From NCBI GenBank assembly GCA_041690635.1, contig JAWLGZ010000002.1, positions 806,001 to 870,000 on the forward strand: a stretch of DNA of 64,000 bases, read 5' to 3'. The notes under the pieces were generated by a model. It was not told the DNA's origin. It was given only the letters and a program-made list of their open reading frames with translations, and ran no database searches. This document shows positions 15,535 through 24,400 of the stretch, one piece after another (the first letter of the stretch is position 1; every line of letters begins with the position of its first letter). Made by a program: the position numbers and the translations under genes. The stretch comes from JAWLGZ01 sp041690635 (lineage in GTDB: Bacteria > Pseudomonadota > Gammaproteobacteria > Thiohalomonadales > Thiohalomonadaceae).

Positions 15535-17943
15535 TCACGAGGGCGGGCCTTGACGGTCGACGATCTCCAGAAGCTGCTCCATCCCGACGCGAACGGCGGC
15601 CCCTGTGGGACAGGCACGGACACAGACCGAACCGCCAATGATGCCACGGCACATATCGCACTTGACCGCCTTCATCGCCGACGTCTGCGACGCCTCATCC
15701 CCCTGCGATGTGCGGGCCGGCCGACCGAACAGGATCTGCAGCAGACTCGGACGGCGGTAGGCAATTTTTCGGGCCATTCGGATCACCCCGTAGCTGCAGT
15801 TCTGTTGGCAATTTCCGCAGCCGATGCAGTTGTCGCCGATGATGACCTCGCCGCCGGCGGTACGCTGAATGGCATCCGGGGGGCAATCCTTCATGCAGCG
15901 TGGGTGCTCGCAGTGGCGGCATGAAACCGGTATATGGATCGATTGAAAGCTCTTGCCGGCGCGCCGATCCATTCGCGAGACCCCATCATGCACATCGGCG
16001 CAGGCCTCCTCGCAATTGTTGCAGCGGATGCATTTGGTGTGGTCGATGATCAGCACGTCGGTCGCCTCACCGACGCCCTGTTCGACCAGAAAGTGCATGA
16101 GCGCGCCGCTCCCCCGCAGCCTCCCGGACTCGGTCGTGCGCAGCCGTTCCAGGTAGGTGGCGGTTACCTTGCTCCGTACCGAGGGATACTGCTCCAGTAG
16201 CTTGATGAACCGTTCGGCATCTACAAATACGGTCTCGGTCGGTGCCGCCGCGCGGACCGTGGCAGTACGGGGCGTGTTGGTCACCACGGCGATCTCGCCG
16301 ATGTAGTTTCCGGCCTGGACATAGGACAAGACCACCTCTTGAACTCCCTGTCGCCCATAGACCGCGACCGAACCCCGGCGGATCCAGTACAGGCCGTCGG
16401 GCTCGTCGCCCTCGTTGAAGATCGTTTCACCGGGCGCGAACTCCCTGGTCTGTGCCGCCTGCACCAGGTCGTCGATATGCCTCCCCTCCAGAGAGGAACC
16501 AAACAGGTTGTGCACGATCCGCTTCAGGGAGATCTCGTCGAGTCTTCGCTTGACACTCGGCTCCGCCTCCATCAGTCGGAGCATCGTCCGCCGCGGTATC
16601 TCCAGGAGCGCACAGCCGTCGCCGGCAAAGACGGTGGCCGAGCGCCGACGGCCGGAAAGCAGACCGATCTCCCCGAAGAAGTCTCCCACACCCAGGGGGA
16701 TCACCACTCTTCTGCCCTCCTGCTCCCCCAGGTCGATCTGTACCGTGCCGCGCAGGATGGCGAAGAAGCTGTCGCCGTAGTCGTTCTTGCGAAAGATGAG
16801 CTCACCCTTGTCGGGCGGCCAAATCTCGCTCTCCAGCACGAGTTCACGCAAGCGCCGCACAGAGAGTGTTGTCAGCAGGGGCAGGCTGTCCCGGAGCCGT
16901 TCGAGTCCCTCGGCGGCCGAGTCCACATCGGAGGCGCACAGGAGCTTTTCCAGCAGGACCCCCTCGTCGGCGGGAGCGATCGGATGTCCGAGGATGTGCT
17001 CGACCACCTCGTAACCCTGATTCAGGGCCTGCTTGATGAATGGGTAGCCCGCCACGGAACCGATGACATACAGACCCTGGACGGTGGACTCGTGCTGCTC
17101 CGACAGGAGAGGCGGCGCCCTCGGGTCGTCGCTGGTGAAGCAGATACCGAAGCGGTCGAGTGTCTGGCGCGGAGGCATCGCACCGAGGCGGGCCACCACG
17201 CGATGGCAATGGATGTTGTCGGCGCCGTTCACGGAGCGCGTCGACAGGTCCAACCGATAGCCGTTCCCGGGGTCGGGGTCCACCCGCGCCACAGAGGTCC
17301 CGGTGCGGACCTCGATGCGCCGCGCTGCAATCGCTTCCTGGAGCCGGACGTAGTTGGCCTCGCGGCAGCTGGTGAACTCGTCCTTTCGATGGAGCAGGAT
17401 GACCCGGTTGTGCTCGGCCAGGGCCAGGGCGTTCTCGATGCCGGAGTCGCCGCCGCCGACCACGACGATGGTCTCGTCACGGTACTCGTCGGGGTCGTCC
17501 AGGTGATACTGAACCCACGGCAGCTCCTCACCCGGCACGCCCAGCCGACGGATGTTCCCCTGGAGTCCGATGGCAAGGACCACATGGTCGGCAGCCACCG
17601 GGGCGGCGCCCGCGATGTGTACCGTAAAGGCACCGTGCTGTCCGACGATGCCAGTCACCCGCGACCCGGTTCGCAGGTTCACGCCACGGCGGGCGGATTC
17701 CTCACGCCAGCGTTCCAGTATGCTCTCACGGGTCCCTTCGGCGAAGGGAAGCGAACTGCGCAGCGGCAGCATTGCCGGCTCCGCCATTACCAGCTTCCCC
17801 TTTTGATAGCGGTAGACTGTATCCGCTATTTCCGAGGAGGCATCGAGCAGGACGTGAGGGATGCCGAGTTCGGCCGCTCGACTGGCGGCCGAAAGTCCGG
17901 CGGGACCGGCGCCGATAATGGCGATGGCTACCTTCTCGGCCAT
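15535..17943 (-). CDS. Fused FAD/NAD(P) oxidoreductase, tandem cNMP-binding domains and four-cluster ferredoxin
   Basis: 802 residues in three parts. Residues 1-325 are a thioredoxin-reductase-like flavoprotein with an FAD motif GAGPAG (11-16) and an NAD(P) motif VVGGGDSG (161-168), but no redox CxxC. Residues 355-475 and 485-600 are two cNMP-binding domains whose phosphate cassettes look intact (FGEIGLLSGRRRSATV; IGEIAVVTNTPRTATV). Residues 630-790 are an HycB/NrfC-like ferredoxin with 16 cysteines in four groups (638-648 with 716, 675-687, 706-712, 762-778). It is predicted to be cytoplasmic, passing electrons between NAD(P)H and the b cytochrome. The start ATG 17943 has GGAG before it; upstream frame is non-coding. 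Confidence 0.88.
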   Translation of the reverse strand: MAEKVAIAIIGAGPAGLSAASRAAELGIPHVLLDASSEIADTVYRYQKGKLVMAEPAMLPLRSSLPFAEGTRESILERWREESARRGVNLRTGSRVTGIVGQHGAFTVHIAGAAPVAADHVVLAIGLQGNIRRLGVPGEELPWVQYHLDDPDEYRDETIVVVGGGDSGIENALALAEHNRVILLHRKDEFTSCREANYVRLQEAIAARRIEVRTGTSVARVDPDPGNGYRLDLSTRSVNGADNIHCHRVVARLGAMPPRQTLDRFGICFTSDDPRAPPLLSEQHESTVQGLYVIGSVAGYPFIKQALNQGYEVVEHILGHPIAPADEGVLLEKLLCASDVDSAAEGLERLRDSLPLLTTLSVRRLRELVLESEIWPPDKGELIFRKNDYGDSFFAILRGTVQIDLGEQEGRRVVIPLGVGDFFGEIGLLSGRRRSATVFAGDGCALLEIPRRTMLRLMEAEPSVKRRLDEISLKRIVHNLFGSSLEGRHIDDLVQAAQTREFAPGETIFNEGDEPDGLYWIRRGSVAVYGRQGVQEVVLSYVQAGNYIGEIAVVTNTPRTATVRAAAPTETVFVDAERFIKLLEQYPSVRSKVTATYLERLRTTESGRLRGSGALMHFLVEQGVGEATDVLIIDHTKCIRCNNCEEACADVHDGVSRMDRRAGKSFQSIHIPVSCRHCEHPRCMKDCPPDAIQRTAGGEVIIGDNCIGCGNCQQNCSYGVIRMARKIAYRRPSLLQILFGRPARTSQGDEASQTSAMKAVKCDMCRGIIGGSVCVRACPTGAAVRVGMEQLLEIVDRQGPPS

Positions 17944-18095
17944 GGCTCCGGTCTGGCCGGGATCCGAAAGGAAGCGGGACCGGGACGTGGCGCCGCCTTG
18001 ACGCCGGTGCCTGCCCGGCTCTCGGGAACGCCGCCCGCCGGGATCGGGCCGGGCCGGGGAAACCTCGGCAACGCCACGCGCTGACCCCCGCCGGG

Positions 18096-18557
18096 CTACT
18101 TGACGGACATCAGGTAGGTGAGGAAGTGACCCTTTTCGAGCGCTTCGCAATCCCTGTCCAGCAGGTCCATGCAGTGCGAAGTGAAGTTCGTCTCCACCTT
18201 GTCGATATCGGTGAAACGCTCCGGATTCGCCGCCGGGGCCAGCGGCTGGATCGGCTTTTTCGTTTCGATGTGCTCGCCCACGTTTCTGGGGTCGTCGGTG
18301 TGGCAATTGGAACAGGTGGGGTCCATCTTCGACCAACTCCGGCGCTTCACATAGAGTTCGCGGCCGACTTCCGCCGAGAAATTGGTGTCCGGGATCTGCT
18401 CCCCGTACTCCTTCGCCTCAGCGACGGCTTGCTCGGCATACCGGTCAAGCAACTGATCCAGCACCTCTTTCTGCTTGGCCGTCATGGCCTCTTCCTGAGC
18501 GAATGCCGCCGAAGAGGCAACGGCACAGAGCAATACCCAATGGACATACGATTTCAT
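18096..18557 (-). CDS. SHP-type monoheme cytochrome c (DUF1924)
   Basis: 153 residues with a signal peptide (MKSYVHWVLLCAVASSAAFA, cleavage about residue 20). One heme site, CSNCH, lies at 82-86. Then comes the family block DPRNVGEH..PLAPAANPERFTD..KVE, and a C-terminal pair C129/C137 before EKGHFLTYL. This matches sphaeroides heme protein and DUF1924 cytochromes, which are periplasmic and can bind small ligands such as oxygen or NO. It starts at ATG 18557 with AGGGGG 8 bases upstream. It is first in the row shp-flavoprotein-b cytochrome-decaheme. SHP genes elsewhere also neighbour b-type cytochromes. Confidence 0.85.
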   Translation of the reverse strand: MKSYVHWVLLCAVASSAAFAQEEAMTAKQKEVLDQLLDRYAEQAVAEAKEYGEQIPDTNFSAEVGRELYVKRRSWSKMDPTCSNCHTDDPRNVGEHIETKKPIQPLAPAANPERFTDIDKVETNFTSHCMDLLDRDCEALEKGHFLTYLMSVK

Positions 18558-19000
18558 GTAGCGCCCCCTTGAAATAAAACGACCGACTCGTTGAGCCGAG
18601 TTCCGGTACCGCCTTGTCACCAACGGCTAATACACGCGGCCAGGATCCTGAGCGTACGCGGCTTTGCAACAGCCCAGCTCTTGGCCTCACCCGCCACAGG
18701 TAACCGCATGCCCCTCGGCATGGCCATGCCCCCCTGTCAAAACCCCGGTAGTTTTGCGTACCCATCCACTGGGATCAAGAGGGGTTATCAGACCCGCGCA
18801 CATTGGCGGGCCTCGGGATGGTGCCGCAGAGGGACTCCCAACCCCGTCGGGAACGGGCGGGAAGGACATCCGTTTTTCATGAAGTAAGCGGGATACCGCC
18901 CCCCGGGGACGGGAGGGACGGTTTCTCCGGGTGAGGCCAACAAAGAAGGACGTGCGAGCGGCAGCGGCTTCGCTTCGGGTGCGAGTCCCGTTACGGAACA
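18558..19000. other. 443-bp non-coding spacer with several stem-loops
   Basis: No convincing gene is present. On the minus strand (leader of shp) stems include CAAAAC/GUUUUG (around 18739-18757), CAUGCC/GGCAUG (around 18711-18726) and a 14-bp perfect palindrome GGCATGGCCATGCC (18717-18730). A TTGACA is present (18740-18735), but no matching -10 box at usual spacing. It may be a structured 5' leader controlling the cytochrome genes; I cannot assign it to a known RNA class. Confidence 0.5.
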
Positions 19001-19480
19001 TCAGGACAAGCCGGCGAAGATCTGCAGCCCGCCTGCCTCCTGCCGACGGGCGGCATCGATCAAGGCCTGGCTGTAAGCTCGGGTGTCATGCACCAGTTGG
19101 CGAGCCACCAGCATCTGCAGTGCGAAGGCCAGCGCACTGTTGGAGCGGTAGATTTCCACGAAGGCGGAACGCGGAAGAAAAGCCGCCAGTACCAGTCCAT
19201 CCGCTGTGCAGGTGGCGCTGCGGGGGCCTTCGTCGAGCAACGCCACCAGACCGAAGAAATCACCCGCATGCAACCGTGACGGCCGGTCACGATCGGAAGC
19301 GGTGACGCTCACCGTCCCATCGAGGATCAGATAGAGCCCGTCACCCGGGTCACCCTCGCGGAAAAAGCATTCTCCATCGGAGTAATCGCGGATGGTCATC
19401 ACCGTTTCAAGGTCTGCCCATGAGGTGTCATCGAGACACGCAAAGGCGGGCAGCGATGCCAGGTGGGAATAGAGCTTCAT
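19001..19480 (-). CDS. Small cNMP-binding-domain protein (no effector domain)
   Basis: 159 residues, essentially one cyclic-nucleotide-binding domain: strands around GECFFREGDPGDGLYLILDGTVSV, then a phosphate cassette FFGLVALLDEGPRSATC (75-91), then C-terminal helices. The Arg-Ser of the cassette are present, but the usual Glu after the first Gly is replaced by Leu 78. There is no DNA-binding domain. It starts at ATG 19480, overlapping the preceding gene's stop as ATGA, so the two are co-translated. It probably gates or senses with the neighbouring cNMP-domain flavoprotein. Confidence 0.82.
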   Translation of the reverse strand: MKLYSHLASLPAFACLDDTSWADLETVMTIRDYSDGECFFREGDPGDGLYLILDGTVSVTASDRDRPSRLHAGDFFGLVALLDEGPRSATCTADGLVLAAFLPRSAFVEIYRSNSALAFALQMLVARQLVHDTRAYSQALIDAARRQEAGGLQIFAGLS

Positions 19481-20007
19481 TTGCCATCCTCCCCGACGCC
19501 CATCAGCCAACGGCCCAGCCGACTCAACCAGGCGCTCTTCTCCTCCCCCGCCCCCATCGCCGCATCCGCGTGAAAATCGGTTCTCACTGCCCCCGCCTTG
19601 CGCAGCCGCTCAGAGAGTTGGAGAGAGATGGTGTGCAACAGGACGGACGCGGTTTTCGGGTGGTTGTACGCCAACTCCTGAAACTGCCAGTTGCTCAATC
19701 TATATAGTCTCGACGCCTCCACCGCCCGCACCTCGGCAATCGCCACATCCGGCGCAATCAGGCCAAGCTCGCCGATCCAGTGGCCGCGCCCGACTTGACC
19801 GATGTGTAAGGTATCGATGCCGCCGCCGAGACTGATCTCAAGACACCCCTCGGCAATGAAGAAGATAGACGCATTCTCCTCGCCATAAGGGATCACCGGG
19901 CCACCGGCTGGAACCGGCAATTCGCTGAGTTGCGACACCAGCGGCAGGGCCTCCTCCGGGGTCAACTGGAGCGTCGGGAAGGTGCTGACGAATTGGGCGA
20001 CATCCAT
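19477..20007 (-). CDS. Small cNMP-binding-domain protein, degenerate cassette
   Basis: 176 residues with one cNMP-binding-like beta roll (GPVIPYGEENASIFFIAEGCLEISL). The cassette region is WIGELGLIAPDVAIAEV (77-93). It keeps Gly-Glu but lacks the Arg-Ser/Thr that bind the cyclic phosphate. A helical C-terminus follows, with no helix-turn-helix. It is the first gene of a two-gene overlapping pair. The defect is complementary to that of its partner. Ligand binding is therefore doubtful for this protein alone. Confidence 0.8.
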   Translation of the reverse strand: MDVAQFVSTFPTLQLTPEEALPLVSQLSELPVPAGGPVIPYGEENASIFFIAEGCLEISLGGGIDTLHIGQVGRGHWIGELGLIAPDVAIAEVRAVEASRLYRLSNWQFQELAYNHPKTASVLLHTISLQLSERLRKAGAVRTDFHADAAMGAGEEKSAWLSRLGRWLMGVGEDGK

Positions 20008-20210
20008 GGTGAGTTCGCGTTCGGCTGAACCGGCAGGTTCGAGTCGTTTCTACCACCGCCGGTGATGGCAGGTCAAACCGGCCAATTGCTAGCGATGCAT
20101 GTGGTGGATGCCTTTTCGGACCCGTCAGGGCTCGCCGCGCCCAGGGCGCAATAAGATTGCACCCCACAGTGGCTTACCCGGCTCGTGAACTGTTTCACGC
20201 AGCGTGGAAC

Positions 20211-20530
20211 ATTGAACCTAGAAACCGCAGTTGGACGCGCCCGAGTGTGCGGTTCCCGGCCTGGCTGGCAAGGCGCGACCCGCAGGGAATGGCTGGTTCT
20301 TCCCAAGGGACGCACCAATCCGCCGGGAGCGGATTGGGACAGCCAAAGGCTGGCCCGAAGGGCGGACTCCAGGGAAGGAGTCCGCAACACCGCCAGACGG
20401 GCCGGGAACCGTGCAATCGGGTGCGTAGCGGACTCACCCATTCGGTGAAGCCGGTCAAAGCCACAAACGTTTGCATCCATCCGTACTTACAGAATCCACG
20501 AAGCGGTCAACTGCGGTTTCTAGGTTGAAT
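20211..20530. repeat. 320-bp hairpin-rich element with terminal inverted repeats
   Basis: The ends at 20211-20233 and 20508-20530 are 23-bp inverted repeats with one mismatch (core CCTAGAAACCGCAGTT). Inside lie a second nested inverted repeat (CGGTTCCCGGCC, 20250-20261 with 20400-20411) and two local 9-bp perfect hairpins (20315-20323/20329-20337 and 20362-20370/20377-20385). No credible gene is present. It is a MITE-like element or a gene for a structured RNA. Confidence 0.75.
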
Positions 20531-20609
20531 ACCAGCCGGTATGGAAGTATTGGGGCAAACGGACGCGGTGGTGGGGTGCATTGTGTGGTGGGGTGCATTG
20601 TTCTGTTGA

Positions 20610-20809
20610 ACCCATCCCCATCCTGTCCTTCCCCTTGAAGGGGAAGGAACGTGCCAACCACCCCTCGTTGTGCGCCAGCCACCGTAAGACTGAATGACAG
20701 CCAGTATGGGTTTTTCCGCCATGGGCAGAACACATACCCCTCGGGCAGTACAGCGGCCGAATGAGTAGGTCCCTTCCCCTTCAAGGGGATGGACAGGATG
20801 GGGATGGGT
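20610..20809. repeat. Second copy of the 38-bp inverted-end element (single core)
   Basis: 200 bp with ends 20610-20647 and 20772-20809, inverted repeats with one mismatch. They have the same sequence as the ends of the 195-684 element. It has one diverged core instead of three. Sequence similarity with the first copy extends left (GTGCATTGTG) and right (CCGAGG..CCAGC.ACC..GACGG) of the inverted ends. It lies in the 935-bp gene-free stretch between the redox cluster and the efflux operon. Confidence 0.85.
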
Positions 20810-20942
20810 TGCCGAGGAACACCAGCCACCGCAAGACGGTTGTGCCGGGCTCCGGGGCAATGTCTCGTTAAGAGTGCAACAGTACACTAGCGAAAGTACA
20901 GATGTTCTGAATGAACGGAAGGATGGCGTGGTTCACGTGCCA

Positions 20943-21404
20943 TCAGTCGCCCAGTTCGCCGAGCAAGTGATGGTTGTGCACGGCGGTGAACCGTCCCGGT
21001 TCATAGGGGTAGTGGCTGGCGACCTCGGGCCAGTCGACACCGGTGTCGGCGGTGACGGTCCCCCGAAACAGGGTGAGGTCATCGAGCGGCACCGCCGCCT
21101 CGGCTTCGATGACATCGAAGGCACCGATAATGGCGAGGACCGCATAGGGCCTGCCGTTCTTCCGGTCGAGCACAACCGCCGTCACCTCACCCAGCGGATC
21201 GCCAAACTGGTTCTCCACCTGGTGGCCGATCAGCTCGTCGACCCGCATGGCGCGGATGGGGGGTTCGATGTCGATGCCACCCTGCTGGGTGACACCCGGT
21301 GCCCCGTAACCCTCCACCGGGTGTTCCCGATCCCGCTCCGTGGCGGTGAGGGTGAGGAGCCCCGCCGCAACTGCGGCGACGGCGATACCAAGCTGCCCGA
21401 CCAT
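20943..21404 (-). CDS. Secreted PRC-barrel domain protein
   Basis: 153 residues. The first 20 form a short signal-like hydrophobic stretch (MVGQLGIAVAAVAAGLLTLTA). A PRC-barrel-like domain follows from about residue 52 (MRVDELIGHQVENQFGDPLG, VVLDRKNGRPYAVL). A good Shine-Dalgarno GGAGGT precedes ATG 21404. It lies 29 bases after the RND pump stop, so it is the last gene of that operon. Function is unknown; exported PRC-barrel proteins are seen near envelope-stress and transport genes. Confidence 0.78.
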   Translation of the reverse strand: MVGQLGIAVAAVAAGLLTLTATERDREHPVEGYGAPGVTQQGGIDIEPPIRAMRVDELIGHQVENQFGDPLGEVTAVVLDRKNGRPYAVLAIIGAFDVIEAEAAVPLDDLTLFRGTVTADTGVDWPEVASHYPYEPGRFTAVHNHHLLGELGD

Positions 21405-21433
21405 GGGAGACCTCCGTGTCTCGTGCCGCCCCT

Positions 21434-24400
21434 TTAGCCAAGCATAGGTTTCGTGTCCGGTGACGGCTCATCTTCGACCGGCGAACGGCGAGCCCGAACC
21501 AGCATGGTGTAGGCGGTGGGGATGACGAACAGGGTGAGCAGCGTCCCCAGCAGCAGCCCGCCGACGATGACCCAGCCGATGGGCTGACGGCTTTCGGCAC
21601 CGGCGCCGGTGGCGAGCGCCAGCGGCACGGCGCCGAGCACCATGGCGCCGGTGGTCATGAGGATGGGGCGCAGGCGGAGGCTGGCGGCCTCCACCACCGC
21701 ATCGGTGATCGCCACGCCCTTGTCGCGGAGCTGGTTGGAGAACTCCACGATAAGGATGCCGTGCTTGGTGATGAGCCCGACCAGCATCACCAGTCCGATC
21801 TGGCTGTAGACATTAAGCGTCCCTCCGGTGAAATCAAGCGCCAGCAGGGCACCGGTCATGGCCAGCGGCACCGTCAGCATGATCACCAGCGGGCCGATGA
21901 AGCTCTCGAACTGGGCCGACAGCACCAGGTAGATGAAGACGAGGGCGAGCACGAAGGTGAGATAGAGCGTGGCGCCCGATTCGCGGAACTCCAGCGACTG
22001 CCCCGCCAGTTCGGTGCGCACACTGCCGTCGAACAGCTCCGCCGCGGACTGCTCCATGAAGTCGAGCGCCTGGCCCAGGGTGTAGCCCTCGGCGATGTTG
22101 GCGGTGATGACCGCGGCGCGCAGGCGGTTGTAGTGGTTCAGCTCCTTCGGTGCCACCGTCTCCTCCACGGAGATCAGGTTGGCGAGCTGCACCAGCTGCC
22201 CCTCCCGGTTGCGCACATAGATGGCGCTGAGGTCGTCCGGCGTGCGCCGCTGTTCGTCGTCGATCTTGACGATGACGTCGTACTGCTCGCCCGCCTGCCG
22301 GAAGCGGGTGACCTGACGTCCGCCGAGCAGTGTCTCCAGGGTGCGGCCGACACTGTCCACCGCCACGCCGACATCCGCCGCCTTGTCCCGATCGAGACGG
22401 ACATTGAGCTGCGGCTTGTCCAGCTTGAGGTCCGAGTCGACGTTGAGCAGTCCGGGGTTGGCGCGCGCCTCCGTGAGCAGTTGGCCGACCAGTTCATCCA
22501 GCCGCTCGTAGGAGTTCGCCTGCACCACGAACTGGACCGGCGGGTTGCGGAAGCTCTGCCCCAGGGAGGGCGGATTGATGGGGAAGGCGCGCACCCCCAC
22601 CAGCTGCTGCATCTGCGGGAAGAGGGAGCCGGCGATCGCCTGCTGGCTGCGCTCCCGTTCGCTCCACGGCTTCAGGTTGACGAAGGAGAAGGCGGTATTG
22701 ACCGGGTTGGGCCGCTCCAGCCCCGGCGCCACCACCATGAAGTAGCGCTCCACCTCGGGGATCTCCGCATAGATCTGCTCCATCTCGCGGGCGTAACGGT
22801 CGGTGTACTCGAGGGTGGCCCCCTCCGGTGCCAGCATGACGCCGATGATGAAACCGCGATCCTCCAGCGGCGCCAGCTCGGAGTTGAGCCGCGAGAAGGA
22901 GAACACCGCCGCCACTGCCGTGATCAGGAACACCATCACCACCGCCCAGCGCATCTCGAGGGTGCGCACCAGCGCCCGTCGATAATGCTCGCGCAGGCCG
23001 TCCAGACCCCGCTCCATCCAGTTGTAGATGGCGCCGTGCCGCTCGCCGGTGTGGAGGATCTTCGAGCACATCATCGGCGTGAGGGTAAGGGCGACGAAAC
23101 CGGACACCAGCACCGCCGCCGCCACGGTGAGCGCGAACTCGGTGAACAGCCGTCCGGTGTTGCCGGTCATGAAGCCGAGCGGCAGGAACACCGCGGTCAG
23201 GGTGAGCGTCATCGCCAGTACCGCGAAGCCGATTTCGCGGCTCCCCTCCAGCGCCGCTTTGAACGGCGTCATTCCCTCCTCCACGTGGCGGTGGATGTTC
23301 TCCAGCATGACAATGGCGTCGTCCACCACCAGGCCGATGGCGAGCACCAGGCCGAGCAGGGTCAGGACATTGATGGAGAAGCCGAGGGCGTGGAGAAAGA
23401 TGAAGGCGCCAATCAGCGACACCGGGATGGTGACGAACGGGATCAGGGTGGCGCGGAACGAACGCAGGAAGGCGAAGATCACCAGCACCACCAGGATCAG
23501 CGCCTCGACCATCGTCTTGTAGACGGCGTTGATCGACTCCTCGATGAAGATGGAGCGGTCGAAGGCGACCGCCAGCCGCATCCCCTCCGGCATGCTCGCC
23601 TGAATCGAAGGCACCTCGGCGCGCACCGCGCGCGCCACCTCCAGGGTGTTGGCGGTGGACTGCTTGACCACACCGATACCGATGGCGGACTCGCCGTTGA
23701 CCCGCACCGCGTTGCGGTCGTCGGCGGCACCGATCGCCGCCCGGCCGATGTCCCGCAGGCGGACCGGATAGCCGTTCACCTGGCGGATGATCAGGTCGTC
23801 GAACTCCTCGGGGGTGCGCAGGTCGGTGACGGTGAGCACGCTGAACTCCCGATCGCGGCTCTCCACCCGCCCGGAGGGCACCTCCAGGTTCTGCTGCCGC
23901 AGGGCGTCCTCCACATCCTGCACGGTGATGCCGTAGGCGGCGAGCCGGTCCCGGTCCAGCCACAGGCGCATGGCATACCGCCGCTCACCGCCGATGGTGA
24001 CACTCGCCACACCGGGCAGCGTCTGCAGTTGATCCACCACGTAGCGGTCGGCGTAGTCGGTAATCTCCAGCGGCGAGTGGCGATCGCTGGAGAAGGCCAT
24101 CCACAGGATCGGCTGGGCGTCCGCCTCGATCTTGGCTACCACCGGGGTGTCCGCCTCCTCCGGCAGCCGCCCGACCACCCGCGCCACCCGGTCGCGCACG
24201 TCGGCGGCACCCGCATCGGGGTCGCGGGTCTGCAGGAACTCGACCGTGATCTGGCTCACCTCCTCGCGGCTGACCGATTTCATGGTCTTGATCCCCTCGA
24301 TGCCGGCGAGGGAGTCCTCCAGCGGCTGGGTGACCTGGCTCTCCATGATCTCGGCGCTGGCGCCGGTGTAGACGGTGCGCACGGAGACCACCGGCGCATC

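Noticed and set aside
15535..17943. Classical thioredoxin reductase
   Set aside because: The redox-active CxxC between the FAD and NAD(P) motifs is absent; cysteines cluster in the ferredoxin part.
18687..19001. 104-codon minus-strand frame in the shp leader
   Set aside because: No ribosome binding site, no domain, low-complexity Arg/Gly/Pro composition, and it overlaps stable RNA stems.
20030..20060. Copy of the tRNA-Pro 3' end (AGGTTCGAGTC) as an attachment site
   Set aside because: Only about ten bases match and they are the universal T-loop consensus; the rest diverges.
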